Shown here piece by piece: positions 1-18,300 of a stretch of 64,000 nt of DNA. The notes under the pieces were generated by a model. That model was not told the origin of the DNA and searched no databases. It saw only the letters and a list, made by a program, of their open reading frames with translations. The DNA is taken from contig NC_134026.1 of assembly GCF_964204645.1 (NCBI RefSeq), positions 9,249,450 through 9,313,449 on the forward strand, written 5' to 3'. The DNA comes from Tubulanus polymorphus (taxonomy: Eukaryota > Nemertea > Palaeonemertea > Tubulaniformes > Tubulanidae). The stretch's first letter is position 1; each line of letters starts with the position of its first letter. The translations under genes were made by a program, and so were the position numbers.

Positions 1-465
1 CAGCTTTTGGTCAACGTGGATATTTTCTTAGATAAACATTTTTCTTATGAAAAACATTCTCGGATATTACGGTACTCAAGTTGCAATCAATTTTCATGGT
101 TCTAAAATATCCGATGGATACCGCGCATATACGTCTTTTAAAAGAAATATTCCCTTATTTGGACTTTTAAGGTTGATTCATATAGGAAAGAGCATTCCTG
201 CCCTCGCTATTCCCTGCTTTTGTCTGAATGCTTGATATTTAGTATAACTCCAGAGGCCTGTTGGCATATCTGGCCTGAGAAGAGTTGCGAGAAGGTAGCA
301 AACATCACTCAAAAAAGTATATGTTGTTTTATCAACAATTTTCAACCATAAACCCAAATCTCTGGTTTTGTGAAATAAGGACTGAAAATTCTTCACGGTG
401 ATTGAGCATCAATATTTAGGCTAAACATAAACACAGTCATACGCAACAGTGCATTAGATACTGAC

Positions 466-6682
<6,217 letters not shown>

Positions 6683-7820
6683 CGTTTGTTTTAGAGGTTT
6701 TATCGGATTTCACCCTATTTACGATTGAACGTCATTAGATTTGATTCATCGCCGTCAAGAAATATACAATTCTCAGAAACCGCTGCAAATTATGACCAAA
6801 TAGAACAGATATCGGTGAGAAAATACATTTTTTCAGCCATTCTTTTTTTTTCATTTCCGGGATCGGATACTAGCGGAATTGGATTTGGACGAAGGAACGG
6901 ACTCGGGTTCGAGTCCCAGCCGAGGGAGAAATGTTCTTATTTCATGTACCGTTCTGTTTTTGTTTAATGTACCGTCTTGTATTGATGTTCATTTTGTATG
7001 TATCGTCCTGTATTGTTGTTAATATTTTATTGCATGTATTTCCTATACTGGTATATGTTTTGTAAGTATTCGGAGCGATAAAATAAAGTTCAAAGTTCAA
7101 TAGTGAAAACGAAACACCAGACGCCGGGAGCCAATAACCTGCCCGGTTCAATCAAATCAGTGAAGACAGCACTTCGAAGGTTAACCCTCTGGGGCTTGTA
7201 GTTAGCGCTTGTCAGAGCCGTCGGAAGGAATTTTTCAGTGGCGAGGCTTATTTCTGAAGGGTGGTCTGGGGGCCCTCCCCTAGAAAAATTTTGAAAATTC
7301 AATCGCCGGAGATGCGTTTTGGGGCCATTTCACGGTCCCATTCACAGAAGCATGAGGAGTCGTGAGCCAACCACCTAGTACAGAGAACGACGAGCTGCTA
7401 CGCGGCACAGCGTGCTTTTGAAAAAAATGTTTGTTAAGCAAAAAAGTGGGGCGGCTTTGGCCGCCCCTGCCGACCCTGCTTGTGTAATGGTAACTTAGGA
7501 TCACCCCAAACTTCACTACCGGTGGCGGGTACGCCTACGACTCCTGCTGATTCCTCAAGCACGAAAAGATACTACCCGGATCTACTCCGGCAGCTTAAAG
7601 CCGTAAGATGATGATCAGCAGATTTCAATGCAGACTTTTTGGATACTATACAGTGAATAATGGATTAAAAACAATGTTTTTGGTCAACTATCAGTGCTTC
7701 TGGTATGCGCCACCAAAATTGACTGAGCTAAGCCATCTGATATGCTCTCCAGTCAAGTTGAAATAGACATTAGGCGCTCAGGAGTCATCTATAAGGGTGT
7801 ATATTCTAATAGTAGTGGTT
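6683..7820. other. Intergenic stretch between mib1 and the first GPCR
   Basis: No gene is supported. The probable mib1 promoter lies to the right of 6682. At 6900-6925 there is a B-box-like word (GGTTCGAGTCCC), followed by a T-rich stretch ending in AATAAAGTTCAAAGTTCAA near 7083-7100. This resembles the tail of a retroposon but has no matching A box that I can see. At about 7230-7330 there is a copy of a dispersed repeat with GGGGGCCCTCCCC and AAAATTTTGAAAA words, seen again at 12690-12780 and near 62940. Confidence 0.5.
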
Positions 7821-8741
7821 TTAATTGCAAAGTAACTTCCGGAGTAAGTTTCTGATTTTTTTCCCCGACATCAGATATATGTACAGATTCGCGGAGTAAT
7901 TCAGCATTAAGATGTCGGTAAAGGCGCTGAAGATGTATTTCAATCGGGAATCATTCCAGGAAAAAGGGCCGACGATGGAAGCGGGAAATGTCGTGATCAT
8001 GAAGAACGCGCACAGCGACAAGACCATCACGGTTACTTGTTTCGAGTATTTCGAAGCGTGAGTTTCTTCGCCTCTATTTCGGAATAAAGTCACGGATGTC
8101 GCCGACGAAAGGGTGACCAGAAAACAAAACGGAACGACGGAAATGAGCATCGTTCGCATCATCGGGCGCTGTTCGTCGCTCGTACAACCGACGTCGTCGG
8201 CGAAGTCGACCGTCACGAACAGGTAACTGTAAATCGATGCCACTAGACACGCGACGGATAAACACAGTCCAGTTGCGGTCGTCGGCGTCCAGAAACGAGG
8301 ACCGCGAAACGGAAAGCAAACGACGCACATTCGCTCGGTGGCTATCAGAACCAACGTCCACGGGCTGATCGTAAAAGCGCACATCGCGTTATACTCGAAA
8401 AATACGCACTGTATTCGAGTCGACGGTTTGATCAGCAGCGTATTGTACAACAGAATGGACAACACGTTCAAGAACATGCAGAGGTTTGTGCAGAGAGCGA
8501 CGGAATCGCATATCGCTAGTTGCACGAATATACGGCTAAACGATTGTCGCCATAGTTGACGTTGTCTCATGATGATCACGATCAGAAAATTGCCGGCGAA
8601 TCCGAAAATGAAAAGGAGACTCAAGAACGGAAGGTAAAACCACAAATAGTACGATCCGGGCAATTCCGTCGGGCTAACCATCAATTTAAAGTATAAGTTT
8701 GTAGGATGTGAAGACGACGTCCGATTTTGAAAAGAAGACAT
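7821..8741 (-). CDS. Rhodopsin-like (class A) GPCR, single exon
   Basis: A 306-residue seven-helix receptor for the plasma membrane; the ligand is unknown. Helix 1 (about 33-58) carries the conserved Asn (GN at 51), helix 2 has LAICD with Asp79, and Cys112 and Cys186 can form the helix 3-loop 2 disulfide. The DRY motif is replaced by TERM (Glu136-Arg137). Helix 6 has TFP (251-253) instead of CWxP, and helix 7 has NLYIY (285-289) in the NPxxY position. The short tail is basic (KKIRNLLRK). N-glycosylation sites are possible near the N-terminus (NRT). The design resembles lineage-expanded peptide-receptor-like GPCRs of marine invertebrates and shares helix 7 style with the two receptors at 49.5-53.5 kb, but it is not a close copy of them. 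The reading frame is intact, so it is probably functional. Confidence 0.85.
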   Translation of the reverse strand: MSSFQNRTSSSHPTNLYFKLMVSPTELPGSYYLWFYLPFLSLLFIFGFAGNFLIVIIMRQRQLWRQSFSRIFVQLAICDSVALCTNLCMFLNVLSILLYNTLLIKPSTRIQCVFFEYNAMCAFTISPWTLVLIATERMCVVCFPFRGPRFWTPTTATGLCLSVACLVASIYSYLFVTVDFADDVGCTSDEQRPMMRTMLISVVPFCFLVTLSSATSVTLFRNRGEETHASKYSKQVTVMVLSLCAFFMITTFPASIVGPFSWNDSRLKYIFSAFTDILMLNYSANLYIYLMSGKKIRNLLRKLLCN

Positions 8742-9890
8742 CGCGCGGCTGTGGAGAAGATGTTTCGAAAGTTTCTGAACGCACAGTGTAAAAACGAAAG
8801 ACGCGTTGTTGGTATCAGGAAACCGAAGCGCTGTTAAGTTTTACCGATAACGCATGTCGGCGATACATGTAACGAGCTTTATGTCGGGCTGCAGAGAACG
8901 AAGGATACCCAACCCAACGCACGCCGACTAGACGCAAGCCGTATCCCGATGTGTTGCATAATTTCCAATGTGTATCGTTACTTTCAAACGCGAAGATTCC
9001 AGCCGAACAGAGACGCGAATATATTCGTATGACAGTGATCGGTATTGTTGCTAAAGAGATCGAGGACTTTTTTAGGTTTAAGATTTCGGGTTTGCGGAAA
9101 GTTCATCACCCGCTCGCATGATTAGATTTAATTTTCGTAGTCGGCAGTCGAATTTTTAGAATATCGGATTTCGGGTTTACGAAAAGTTCATCCCGCTTGT
9201 ATCATTAGATTCAATTTTACTAGTCAGCGTAGAACGTTATTATTCTAATTGTCAATTTGCTTTGAACATTTCGACGCGCGCCTTATCAATTTGTACAAGT
9301 TATCTTACAATGCACCCTCATATGATGAACGATATTACTTTGAAATTATATGAATATAAAATGGTATATAGTAGAAAAGTTAATGAAATTTTTAAAATGT
9401 GTCTACGTGAGTTGGTTTTTAAAAAGTCGTGTTGTTCGTCAAGGAAAAAAATACCCAAGAAAGCTTCTGACTGGGCTGGGCTGGACTGATTGGGCATGTT
9501 TTACCGCTTAGATTTCATACATTCCAAACACTTCTGAATGAAAACGGACAAAAACTGTTTTTTCTGCTGAGAATAATTCAAATTCATTCTCAAAATACTT
9601 ATCACGTGACCATATGAGCCGTTGCAGTTGCCAGCATTTTTGAAGCCCAATTGTTCTGAATTTCACCATAGTGCAGATTGTAAGTTTCGTGTATTTTTAG
9701 CCAAAACTTTGCTGCCGAGATTTGTATATCTATTAACAGAGGGAAACAACTTAATCCACCGTAGACCACATTCGGTGTCGTGGCGCGCACATTGAGCAGG
9801 TATTTACAGATTTTGACATTGTACGGATTCTAAATTTCTAATATTTTCAAATGCCCAGTTTGGGCTACCATACATTAATACTGACTTCAC
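8742..9890. other. 5' flank of the GPCR with an 80-bp tandem duplication
   Basis: No gene seen. The receptor's promoter should lie here. Two diverged direct copies of about 80 bp sit at roughly 9083-9160 and 9165-9235; both contain GATTTCGGGTTT, then AAAGTTCATC, then ATTAGATT. The rest is AT-rich with no recognisable structure. Confidence 0.45.
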
Positions 9891-9896
9891 TAATTA

Positions 9897-10620
9897 ATCA
9901 AAGACGTGAAGCTTGGTTTTAGGTGGAATGTGTCTCGCGTTTAATAAATACTTCTTGAGCGCAAAGCAAGCTCTTGTACCTTGATCAGCCTGTGACTTGA
10001 TAGCAGCAGACATTTTGTAAGTTTTGCCTAAGTACTGAAAGGTTGACACCTCCTCCAGTAGGACAACGTTATGAAAAAATAGAAGAGGGTTACGGTTATT
10101 TCTTCGGTCCTCAATTTTCATTATCTTTGTCCTAGCAGAATTCACAGATAGTTTCGTCTTTTTACAATAATCATGTAGAGTATCAAGTGCGCCCTATAAT
10201 TCTCCGGGCAATTGGGCTAGAATGACGGTATCATCGGCGTAAAGCAAGACATATAGTTTGAATGAATTCAAGTCAATGCCTGGATGGCCATTCTTTATAA
10301 AAAAAAATTTTCCATGTCTTTGATATAAATATTGAAAAGCACAGGGGAGATACAATCGCCTTTGCCTTACGCCGACGGTACAGTCAAAAAAGCTAGGATA
10401 TGAACCCATTGTTTTTGGCACATGATTCGCTGTTAGCATACATAGGTTTGATTATGTTATAAAATTTGCCAGTGATACCAGCTTCCAGAATATTTTTCCA
10501 GAGAATGTCGTGGTTCAAATAATCGAAGGCCTTTGAAAAACCTATGCCATACACGCATTTTTCATTTTCTTCTTTAAACAGTAGTCGATGATCGAAGGAT
10601 TGATTTAAAGTACCATCATT
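9897..10620 (-). pseudogene. Broken non-LTR retrotransposon reverse transcriptase
   Basis: Reverse-transcriptase remnants occur on the minus strand in several frames. At about 10440-10550 a segment reads KAFDYLNHDILWKNIL, the finger/palm motif around KAFD. At 10194-10439 the catalytic YADDTVIL box is seen. At 9894-10145 the thumb-side text STFQYLGKTYKMSA is seen. The order is right for a LINE read on the minus strand, but frames change between the blocks and no endonuclease is present, so this is a dead fragment. Clade assignment (RTE, CR1 or Jockey type) is not possible by eye. Confidence 0.8.
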
Positions 10621-10794
10621 TCACATTATTCACAGGGCGAATATTGAATTGTGAGATTGGCCCTAAGAAATTGTTCGCGGTTCGTCTTTGGATGAACCAA
10701 CTGTTCTTTATTGTTACAATGACTAAGCTACATTGTATTGTATTTGAAATATTGCTACCACATTTGTGTCGATACCGATTCATGAAGATAACAT

Positions 10795-11095
10795 TTGACC
10801 ATATGCTTACCACGCGTGGGTGCATATGTTGTTCTATTGGATCTTGATGAAATATTCATTGGGGCGGCCCATACACGTTCATGCTGCTCATGGCACTTGA
10901 TGAAGAACCGCCGGAAAAAACGTGCGAAGTGGTCGAAGGGGTGGTTCCTTAAGCGGAGCGAGTATGGCCACATGTGGCTGCTACGGTAACTTTGTAACGG
11001 CGAGGACTACCGAAATTTTCTTCGCATCGATGCGCGTACATTTGACCAACTTCTTGACCTAGTGAGGCCATTAACCACGCAGAACACCGTTAACT
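10795..11095 (+). pseudogene. PIF/Harbinger-like transposase N-terminal fragment
   Basis: Plus-strand translation gives KNRRKKRAKWSKGWF, then after an in-frame stop near 10987 continues as EDYRNFLRIDARTFDQLLDL and ends around 11090. The pattern of a basic stretch, a Trp, and then an F-R-x-x-x-x-TF-x-x-LL-x-L block is the N-terminus of HARBI1-type transposases. The DDE catalytic part is absent. It abuts the reverse transcriptase fragment, so this 1.2-kb stretch is nested transposon debris. Confidence 0.55.
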
Positions 11096-11099
11096 ATTA

Positions 11100-13313
11100 A
11101 AACTACAAACAAGAATGAAAAATGCTGAAACACGATCAATTTTTCCATCAATATATTGACGATTCGACCAGTATATTGACGAACCGTAAAAAAATCAAAA
11201 TGGTTTGGATCGATCAATGAATCGGCTCAATAATAATTATTGACAATATTTTCATCAATGTAGGACACACATCTTCCATAATATTCACTCAATATATTGA
11301 GTCAATAATATTTACGTTTTTATTGAACGTGTATGGGCATACAACACTCGGTTGCTTTGTGCTTTTAGAATATCATGTGTGTATTAGGCATCAGTCGAAT
11401 ACGGGTGCAATGGACCTGATATTTCTGCAATATGATGGAAAAGCCAGTTGTCTTTTGATAGTCGTAAAACCCAAAAAAATTATCGGTGAACGGAAAAAAA
11501 TGGCCAAGGAAAAAATGGCACCGAAAAAAAGGCCAAGGAAGATGAAAATGAAAACTAACTATCATTTCATTAACTACCGCGAAATCAAGTCCATTGATCT
11601 TTTTACATTTCGCTTTTTGGGATTGTTAGACTGATTCGTGAATTTGTTTAGGTAAATTTACGATGATCGAGTCAGGTATCAATGAACGAACGAACGGACG
11701 GACGGACGAACGAATGAACGAACGAACGAACGAATGAATGCTTTGTTCTTTCTTATAACAAATGATTAATACACACAAAAATACAATTCGAGAAAAGGAC
11801 ACCTCCAAGCCGGGGGTTGTTCCGGGGGAGATGCCTTGTTACATATTAGAACTATAATTAGAACTTTAATATCAGACAGCGACCGCTGCACCACATCATC
11901 AAACGAACGAGATAAATTTTGACAGAAAGTACACGAATATTATATGTTCCGCAATACGCAGTATATGTTAATATATTCCAAAGTTCCAATCTTTCCAACA
12001 CAATTGACTAAGACTATTCAAATTCAATTTGAAACACGTCACGATCAGTAAAAATCATCGAACATTCTCAAAATAAAAACCCGGTTCAACGGTTTGCGTC
12101 AAGTTTGACACAACCACGGCTTCCTCCACTTGCGTGGAGCTCCTGCTGAAAATTCAAAAATGCTGTAAATCGATTTCCGCTATTGTACAGAAGACCAGAT
12201 AGAGAGCTCGCCATTACACCGCAGAATTTCTGATGCCTTATTCTTTTAGCAACTGGCTCCAGAATCACAAATTGTATCTGCAAAAGACCACATTTCATTG
12301 AAAGAATATACCGTGAAACCTGATATATAATATTGACGGGAGATGAATGAAACGCTTGACACTAGAAGACTTATTTCGACTATTTTGACTATCATTAGAT
12401 GATTGGGAGAGGGATCCAAAAAGTAAGGACATTTTCCGTGGATTAAGGCTGCGAGTGGGGTTCCCCTCGGTGTTGACACAAATACATCCAAAACGATGTA
12501 ATTTCCAAGAGGATGAGTGTTAGATTTGCAGGTTTTAACGATAACTGTCTCGACAAAGTTGGTAGCCTTGATGGGAAGGCAGGGGTCCGGACTACCGACC
12601 GAGCCAGCGAATGAAATGTACCTATCAAAAGTGGAACATCTGAAATAATCAGCCAGTCCAAGTGGCGCCGAAAGCGACACCCGATGTATCGCAGGTACCG
12701 AGGCCGGGAGATCAAGGGGGGGCTCTCCCCCCAAATTTTTTAATTTTAGCCACAATTCAAGTGATATTAAGAGCACTTGGAGTCAGAGGAATGGATCTAA
12801 GATAGGTATATAAAACCTGTCAGAATGAAAGCAATGATAGAAATAAATGAAAAGAAAAAACGAAGCTTAATTCAACTCTAAGTATGCATATATTTATTCA
12901 TTATTTACAAAAAATACTAGGACTTTGGGAGGTTGTGCAATCACTCTAGAGACACTCAGTCTCAGCACATATAACAGCTGTTTGTGGTACTTACATACCA
13001 TGATAGGTAGAGAAGCTATTTTAAGCAATTTTCAAATATTTTGATGTCAATATTTCAAACTAGTCATTAAAGTTACATACTTGGCAACCATTCTAAGTGA
13101 TCCAAAGAACATTTAACGCCCGCGAGATGGGCTAGGTGCAAATCAAACTATGGCTACATGAGAAACATTTTTTACCCTGTCACCTACACCTGAGGCTCAA
13201 TATAGGGGAAAAAAAGCTTAGCACTTTTGTCATATTACTGTAATATAAGTAATATGAGTAATCAAGGGCTAATCTGTTATTTTACCATATGTAAGTAACC
13301 AGTAGCTACCCTT
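11100..13313. other. Intergenic, no gene recognised
   Basis: At 11130-11310 there are several copies of the palindromic word CAATATATTGA in both orientations. At 11684-11738 there is a tetranucleotide tract of ACGA, ACGG and ATGA units. Around 12690-12780 lies a copy of the GGGG-CTCTCCCCCC / AAATTTTTTAATTTT dispersed repeat. The open frame at 12246-12776 on the minus strand (176 codons) has no recognisable domain and overlaps repeat sequence, so I do not call it a gene. Confidence 0.5.
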
Positions 13314-15002
13314 AGTAATCTATAGTAATATGAAGTAATAACATGTAATGGATAGTAATGTATAGTAATATGAAGTAATAAGACGTAACGCATAGTAATT
13401 TATAGTAATATGAAGTAATGAGATGTAATGGGTAGTAATGTATAGTAATATGAAGTAATAAGATGTAACGCATAGTAATGTATAGTAATATGAAGTAATA
13501 AGACGTAACGCATAGTAATCTAGAGTAATATGAAGTAATAAGACGTAATGCATAGTAATCTATAGTTATATGAAGTAATGAGATGTAATGGGTAGTAATG
13601 TATAGTAATATGAAGTAATAAGACGTAACGCATAGTAATCTATAGTAATATGAAGTAATAACATGTAATGGATAGTAATCTATAGTAATATGAAGTAATA
13701 AGACGTAATGGATAGTAATCTATAGTAATATGAAGTAATAACATGTAATGGATAGTAATGTATAGTAATATGAAGTAATAAGACGTAACGCATAGTAAAC
13801 TATAGTAATATGAAGTAATAAAACGTAACGCATAGTAATCTATAGTAATATGAAGTAATGAGATGTAATGGGTAGTAATGTATAGTAATATGAAGTACGT
13901 AATAAGACGTAACGCATAGTAATCTATAGTAATATGAAGTAATAACATGTAATGGATAGTAATCTATAGTAATATGAAGTAATAAGACGTAACGCATAGT
14001 AATCTATAGTAATATGAAGTAATAACATGTAATGGATAGTAATGTATAGTAATATGAAGTAATAACATGTAATGGATAGTAATCTATAGTAATATGAAGT
14101 AATAAGACGTAATGGATAGTAATGTATAGTAATATGAAGTAATAACATGTAATGGATAGTAATCTATAGTAATATGAAGTAATAAGACGTAATGGATAGT
14201 AATGTATAGTAATATGAAGTAATAAGATGTAATGGATAGTAATCTATAGTAATATGAAGTAATAACATGTAATGGATAGTAATCTATAGTAATATGAAGT
14301 AATACCATGTAATGGATAGTAATCTATAGTAATATGAAGTAATAACATGTAATGGATAGTAATCTATAGTAATATGAAGTAATAACATGTAATGGATAGT
14401 AATCTATACTAATATGAAGTAATAAGACGTAACGCATAGTAATTTATAGTAGTATGAAGTAATAAGACGTAACGCATAGTAATGTATAGTAATATGAAGT
14501 AATAAGACGTAATGGATTGTAATTTATAGTAATATGAAGTAATAACATGTAATGGATAGTAATCTATAGTAATATGAAGTAATAAGACGTAACGCATAGT
14601 AATCTATAGTAATATGAAGTAATAACATGTAATGGATAGTAATGTATAGTAATATGAAGTAATAACATGTAATGGATAGTAATCTATAGTAATATGAAGT
14701 AATAAGACGTAATGGATAGTAATGTATAGTAATATGAAGTAATAACATGTAATGGATAGTAATCTATAGTAATATGAAGTAATAACATGTAATGGATAGT
14801 AATCTATAGTAATATGAAGTAATAACATGTAATGGATAGTAATCATATGAAGTAATAAGACATAATGGATAGTAATCTATAGTAATATGAAGTAATAAGA
14901 CGTAACGCATAGTAATCTATAGTAAAATGAAGTAATAAGACGTAATGGATAGTAATGTATAGTAATATGAAGTAATAGGACGTAACCCATAGTAATCTAT
15001 AG
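13314..15002. repeat. 40-bp minisatellite array, about 42 copies
   Basis: The unit is 40 bp and reads as four related decamers, each carrying GTAAT near its start (AGTAATCTAT, AGTAATATGA, AGTAATAACA, TGTAATGGAT). Variants differ mainly in decamers 1, 3 and 4 (for example AGACGTAACGCAT instead of ACATGTAATGGAT). A block starting near 13924 is repeated almost exactly at about 14524, an offset of 600 bp or 15 units, which shows a recent larger duplication. The minus strand is stop-free for long stretches only because of the repeat; no protein is proposed. Confidence 0.97.
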
Positions 15003-15090
15003 CCTATATATAGCCTTATATAGTCACCTAAACTGACATTGATCACCAAACGAGCCGGACGCCAATAGGCCCAACACTCGTCCGTAATAT

Positions 15091-15150
<60 letters not shown>

Positions 15151-15161
15151 CGATGATGATT
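15091..15161. repeat. (GAT)n microsatellite
   Basis: An almost uninterrupted GAT trinucleotide run with one CGA interruption near its end. It lies between the minisatellite and the first exon of the CIB1-like gene. Confidence 0.95.
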
Positions 15162-15332
15162 TTGAAAATAAATAAAAATTGAATTGAATTGTATTTCCCA
15201 ATGCCCAAGTCCACATCCACGTCCGGTTTATAACTTGAACCAGGAAGTAACTTCAAGTCAACGGATAAACAAATAAACGAGAATAAACTAGTAAATTCGC
15301 CTTGCAAATAATCTTTTCTAAGTCACGACAGG

Positions 15333-18300
15333 ATGGGTTCTGGCCAGAGTGTATTTACTGACAAAGAACTTGAGGATTATCAGGTAAACCTTATGATGCA
15401 GAGTTAGAACGAATGAATGAATGAATGAATGAATGAATGAATGAATGAATGAATGAATGAAGAAGATACATAGCACCACAGCCAGGCAGGCACTCGCCGA
15501 TGGGCTTGGGACGGGTCTTGGGATACAAGTTCCTGGGGTTTTCTTGATAGTGAATCTGTGTTCTGAGTGGTTATTCTGCAATAAATTAGAGAAAAAACGT
15601 CTTGCTACTGATGCGTTTAAAAAAATGATAATGGCTGCTGGCTCCAAACACGGCGCGACCTCACAAAATACAACAAACTTCGTTTTTCAATATAAAATTA
15701 AAAATTTTATTTCATATGACACTTACATGTGAAATTACAGTTATATATCCTATTAATCCATCCGACTGTGAGTGTGAGACTCTATCAATTTGTGAAACGT
15801 CTTTAGTAATCTTAAAGACTAGGTAGTTAAAAGCGTGAGCGTATAGGAAAAACCTTACAGGTGTTCGGATGACAACACTAGGTCACACGGACACCTACTA
15901 CCAGGTACAAGTATTCCCCTTCTATCTTTGCGTGAAGTGGAATTTCTCAATGACATCACTCAGCGGCTGTACGACGTTTGCTGACCTAGTGTAGCCGTGT
16001 GAACGCCTGTAAAATTTTCCCCAAGTGTCCCAAGCCCATCGGCGATTGCCTGTGAAAAAATGACATGATAATCAAATGAGACAAACAATACAAATTCAAT
16101 TCTGTTATAAAGCAGGTGATATTTTGCCAATGCAACATTATTCCTGTCAATGTTATTTTGCCAACGCGTCATTCTGATTGGCTAATTTACACCGCGTGCG
16201 CAACTTAGGAAATTAAGGAAAATATGTGAACAAGATCAGAATCAGAGATAGAGAAAGTAGAGTTGAGAGCAGTATTTGAACACGGGCCTGCAAATTAATA
16301 GCGTTGCGTCTTTCCACTTGACCACTGAGGCTCATGGAATCCCACTGAATTTTTAACTACATTAGCACTCAACCTTACCCTAACCCTATCCCTAATTGTA
16401 AAATGGACCCTAAACCTCACCCTAACCTAGTTAGTTATCTAATTGTTGGTGGTAAGCGTTTTATATCGGATGGGCTTATAGGCCTACCAACTTATATGTG
16501 GTTTGTGAAAATATCCGATTGTGAAACTAAACCACAAAGAGTTTACTGACTAACCCTAAACCTAACCATCTAGACCCCCACCCTATCAAAACCCCTACCC
16601 TAAAAATAATAACGTGATTTTATTTTAAATTTTACTAGTTTATCTTATTATATATAACGATAGCCAATGGAAAAATAGCCTAAACACGAATAATGCTGCA
16701 TTGGCAAAATATCTACTTCCATTCTGTAATAGTGTGGCGCCTACTTGTCATTGGCTGAGTTAGTATTGCTGCATGCATTTTTACTTTGCTTTGTAGGAAC
16801 TTACTTATTTTACAAAGAAAGAAATTTTACAGTAAGTAGCTCTTTGCTTTTTTTCGATCCATGCATTATATGGTCTCGTCTAGTATACCAGAAAGTGTTG
16901 TTTGTTTAATAATCAGATTATCGATCTGGCCAACTGATTCTGATTGTCTGTCAATCTGTAAAATTCCATATTTCAAAAATAAAATCCTAATTAAGATTAA
17001 AAAGGGCCGAAATGTTTATTAGGGCAGTAGCTAATGATTTATTTGATGTTTGAAGTATTCTTGGAGATGACTAAAAAAAGGAAATAGTCTAGGAAAAGCC
17101 TTGAATAGATTATTAGCTCATGGAAACATTTTAGAATCTTTTTATCCTTAGTGTGGAATTTTAGCTTTGCAATATTGTCATTGTTTTTCATCAAAGGTTA
17201 TTATTGTGAAAATATGCGATTGCAGAGCAAAAAACCTCCAGAAGAGACTTGATCATCCATGATCATTCATTAAGTTTGTCTCAGTTACCCCGGTGATAGC
17301 TTCGATTGTGGGAATATTGCGTTCTATTATCTCATCACAGATAATTGTGCTCGAAGATCAACTGTAAAAAATAAACAGTATTTTCATAAGCTAATTCTTT
17401 TATTCAATCAGTTTCCGTTGCTTTATTTCAGCGTACACAAAAGATTTCAGCAGTTATCACCGGAAGAAGTAGAAGAAAACAAAAATGCAAAACTTTCATG
17501 TACCCTAATCAAAAATAACCTCGCTGAATTGAAAGCAAGTATTGTGGAAAAAAAATTTCGTATATCATATATATCTAAGCTATCGGGAAAAAGAAACACA
17601 AGATGTTAGCTGATTTTGATTAAAGCTTATTAATTAGCCCAACATTTTCATGGAGCCCATGGCCATGTGATGTTTTATTCAATTCATGTTCGCTGTTAAT
17701 TCAATTTAGGCCTATGTTAGCCTAAATTGATTTAGAATTTTGTTCGTGATTTTTGAAACCGGTCACTTTGTTAGTTGAAACAATATTTTCTATTCGCTAT
17801 ATTATTGTACCTCGTAACTGTTTGTCCTTGAATCTTGAAAATTATTCAATTTATTTCATCATTACATCTGAGGTACGTAGGCCTAATAACTGAACCATTG
17901 TCACATCAACAAATTTGATAATTGTCTACTTGTTCCTTTTGTCTAAAAAAAATTGATTCCTTGTTTCTTATTTCCGATCAGCTTAAAGTTGAACTGGCTG
18001 GCTGTTACAGAAATGAACTTATTACAAACTTATATTGCAGTGTACAAAATGACCCAGCTGATTAGGGGAAACAAGGTATAATTTTGTTTTAGCCTTATTG
18101 TCGAATTTTCAATCTTTCAGGTAAACCCATTTAAAGACCGAATTTGTAAAGTGTTCTCATCCAGCGGCGATGGTGATTTGACGTTTGAAGATTTCCTCGA
18201 TATGATGTCGGTATTCAGTGAAAGTGCTCCTCGAAATGTGAAAGTCGAATACGCATTTAGGATTTATGGTTAGTTTGAATGATAGGCTTGTCATGTGTCT

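Noticed and set aside
12246-12776. 176-codon minus-strand frame as a gene
   Set aside because: No domain, overlaps a dispersed repeat, and composition does not resemble the real exons in this window.
13320-14846. Long minus-strand open frames rich in Tyr, Leu, Ile (text like HITIDYYALRLITSYYY)
   Set aside because: They are translations of the 40-bp minisatellite; the period and lack of stops explain them.
16370-16610. Interstitial telomere
   Set aside because: CCCTAA words are few, irregular and mixed with a dispersed repeat.
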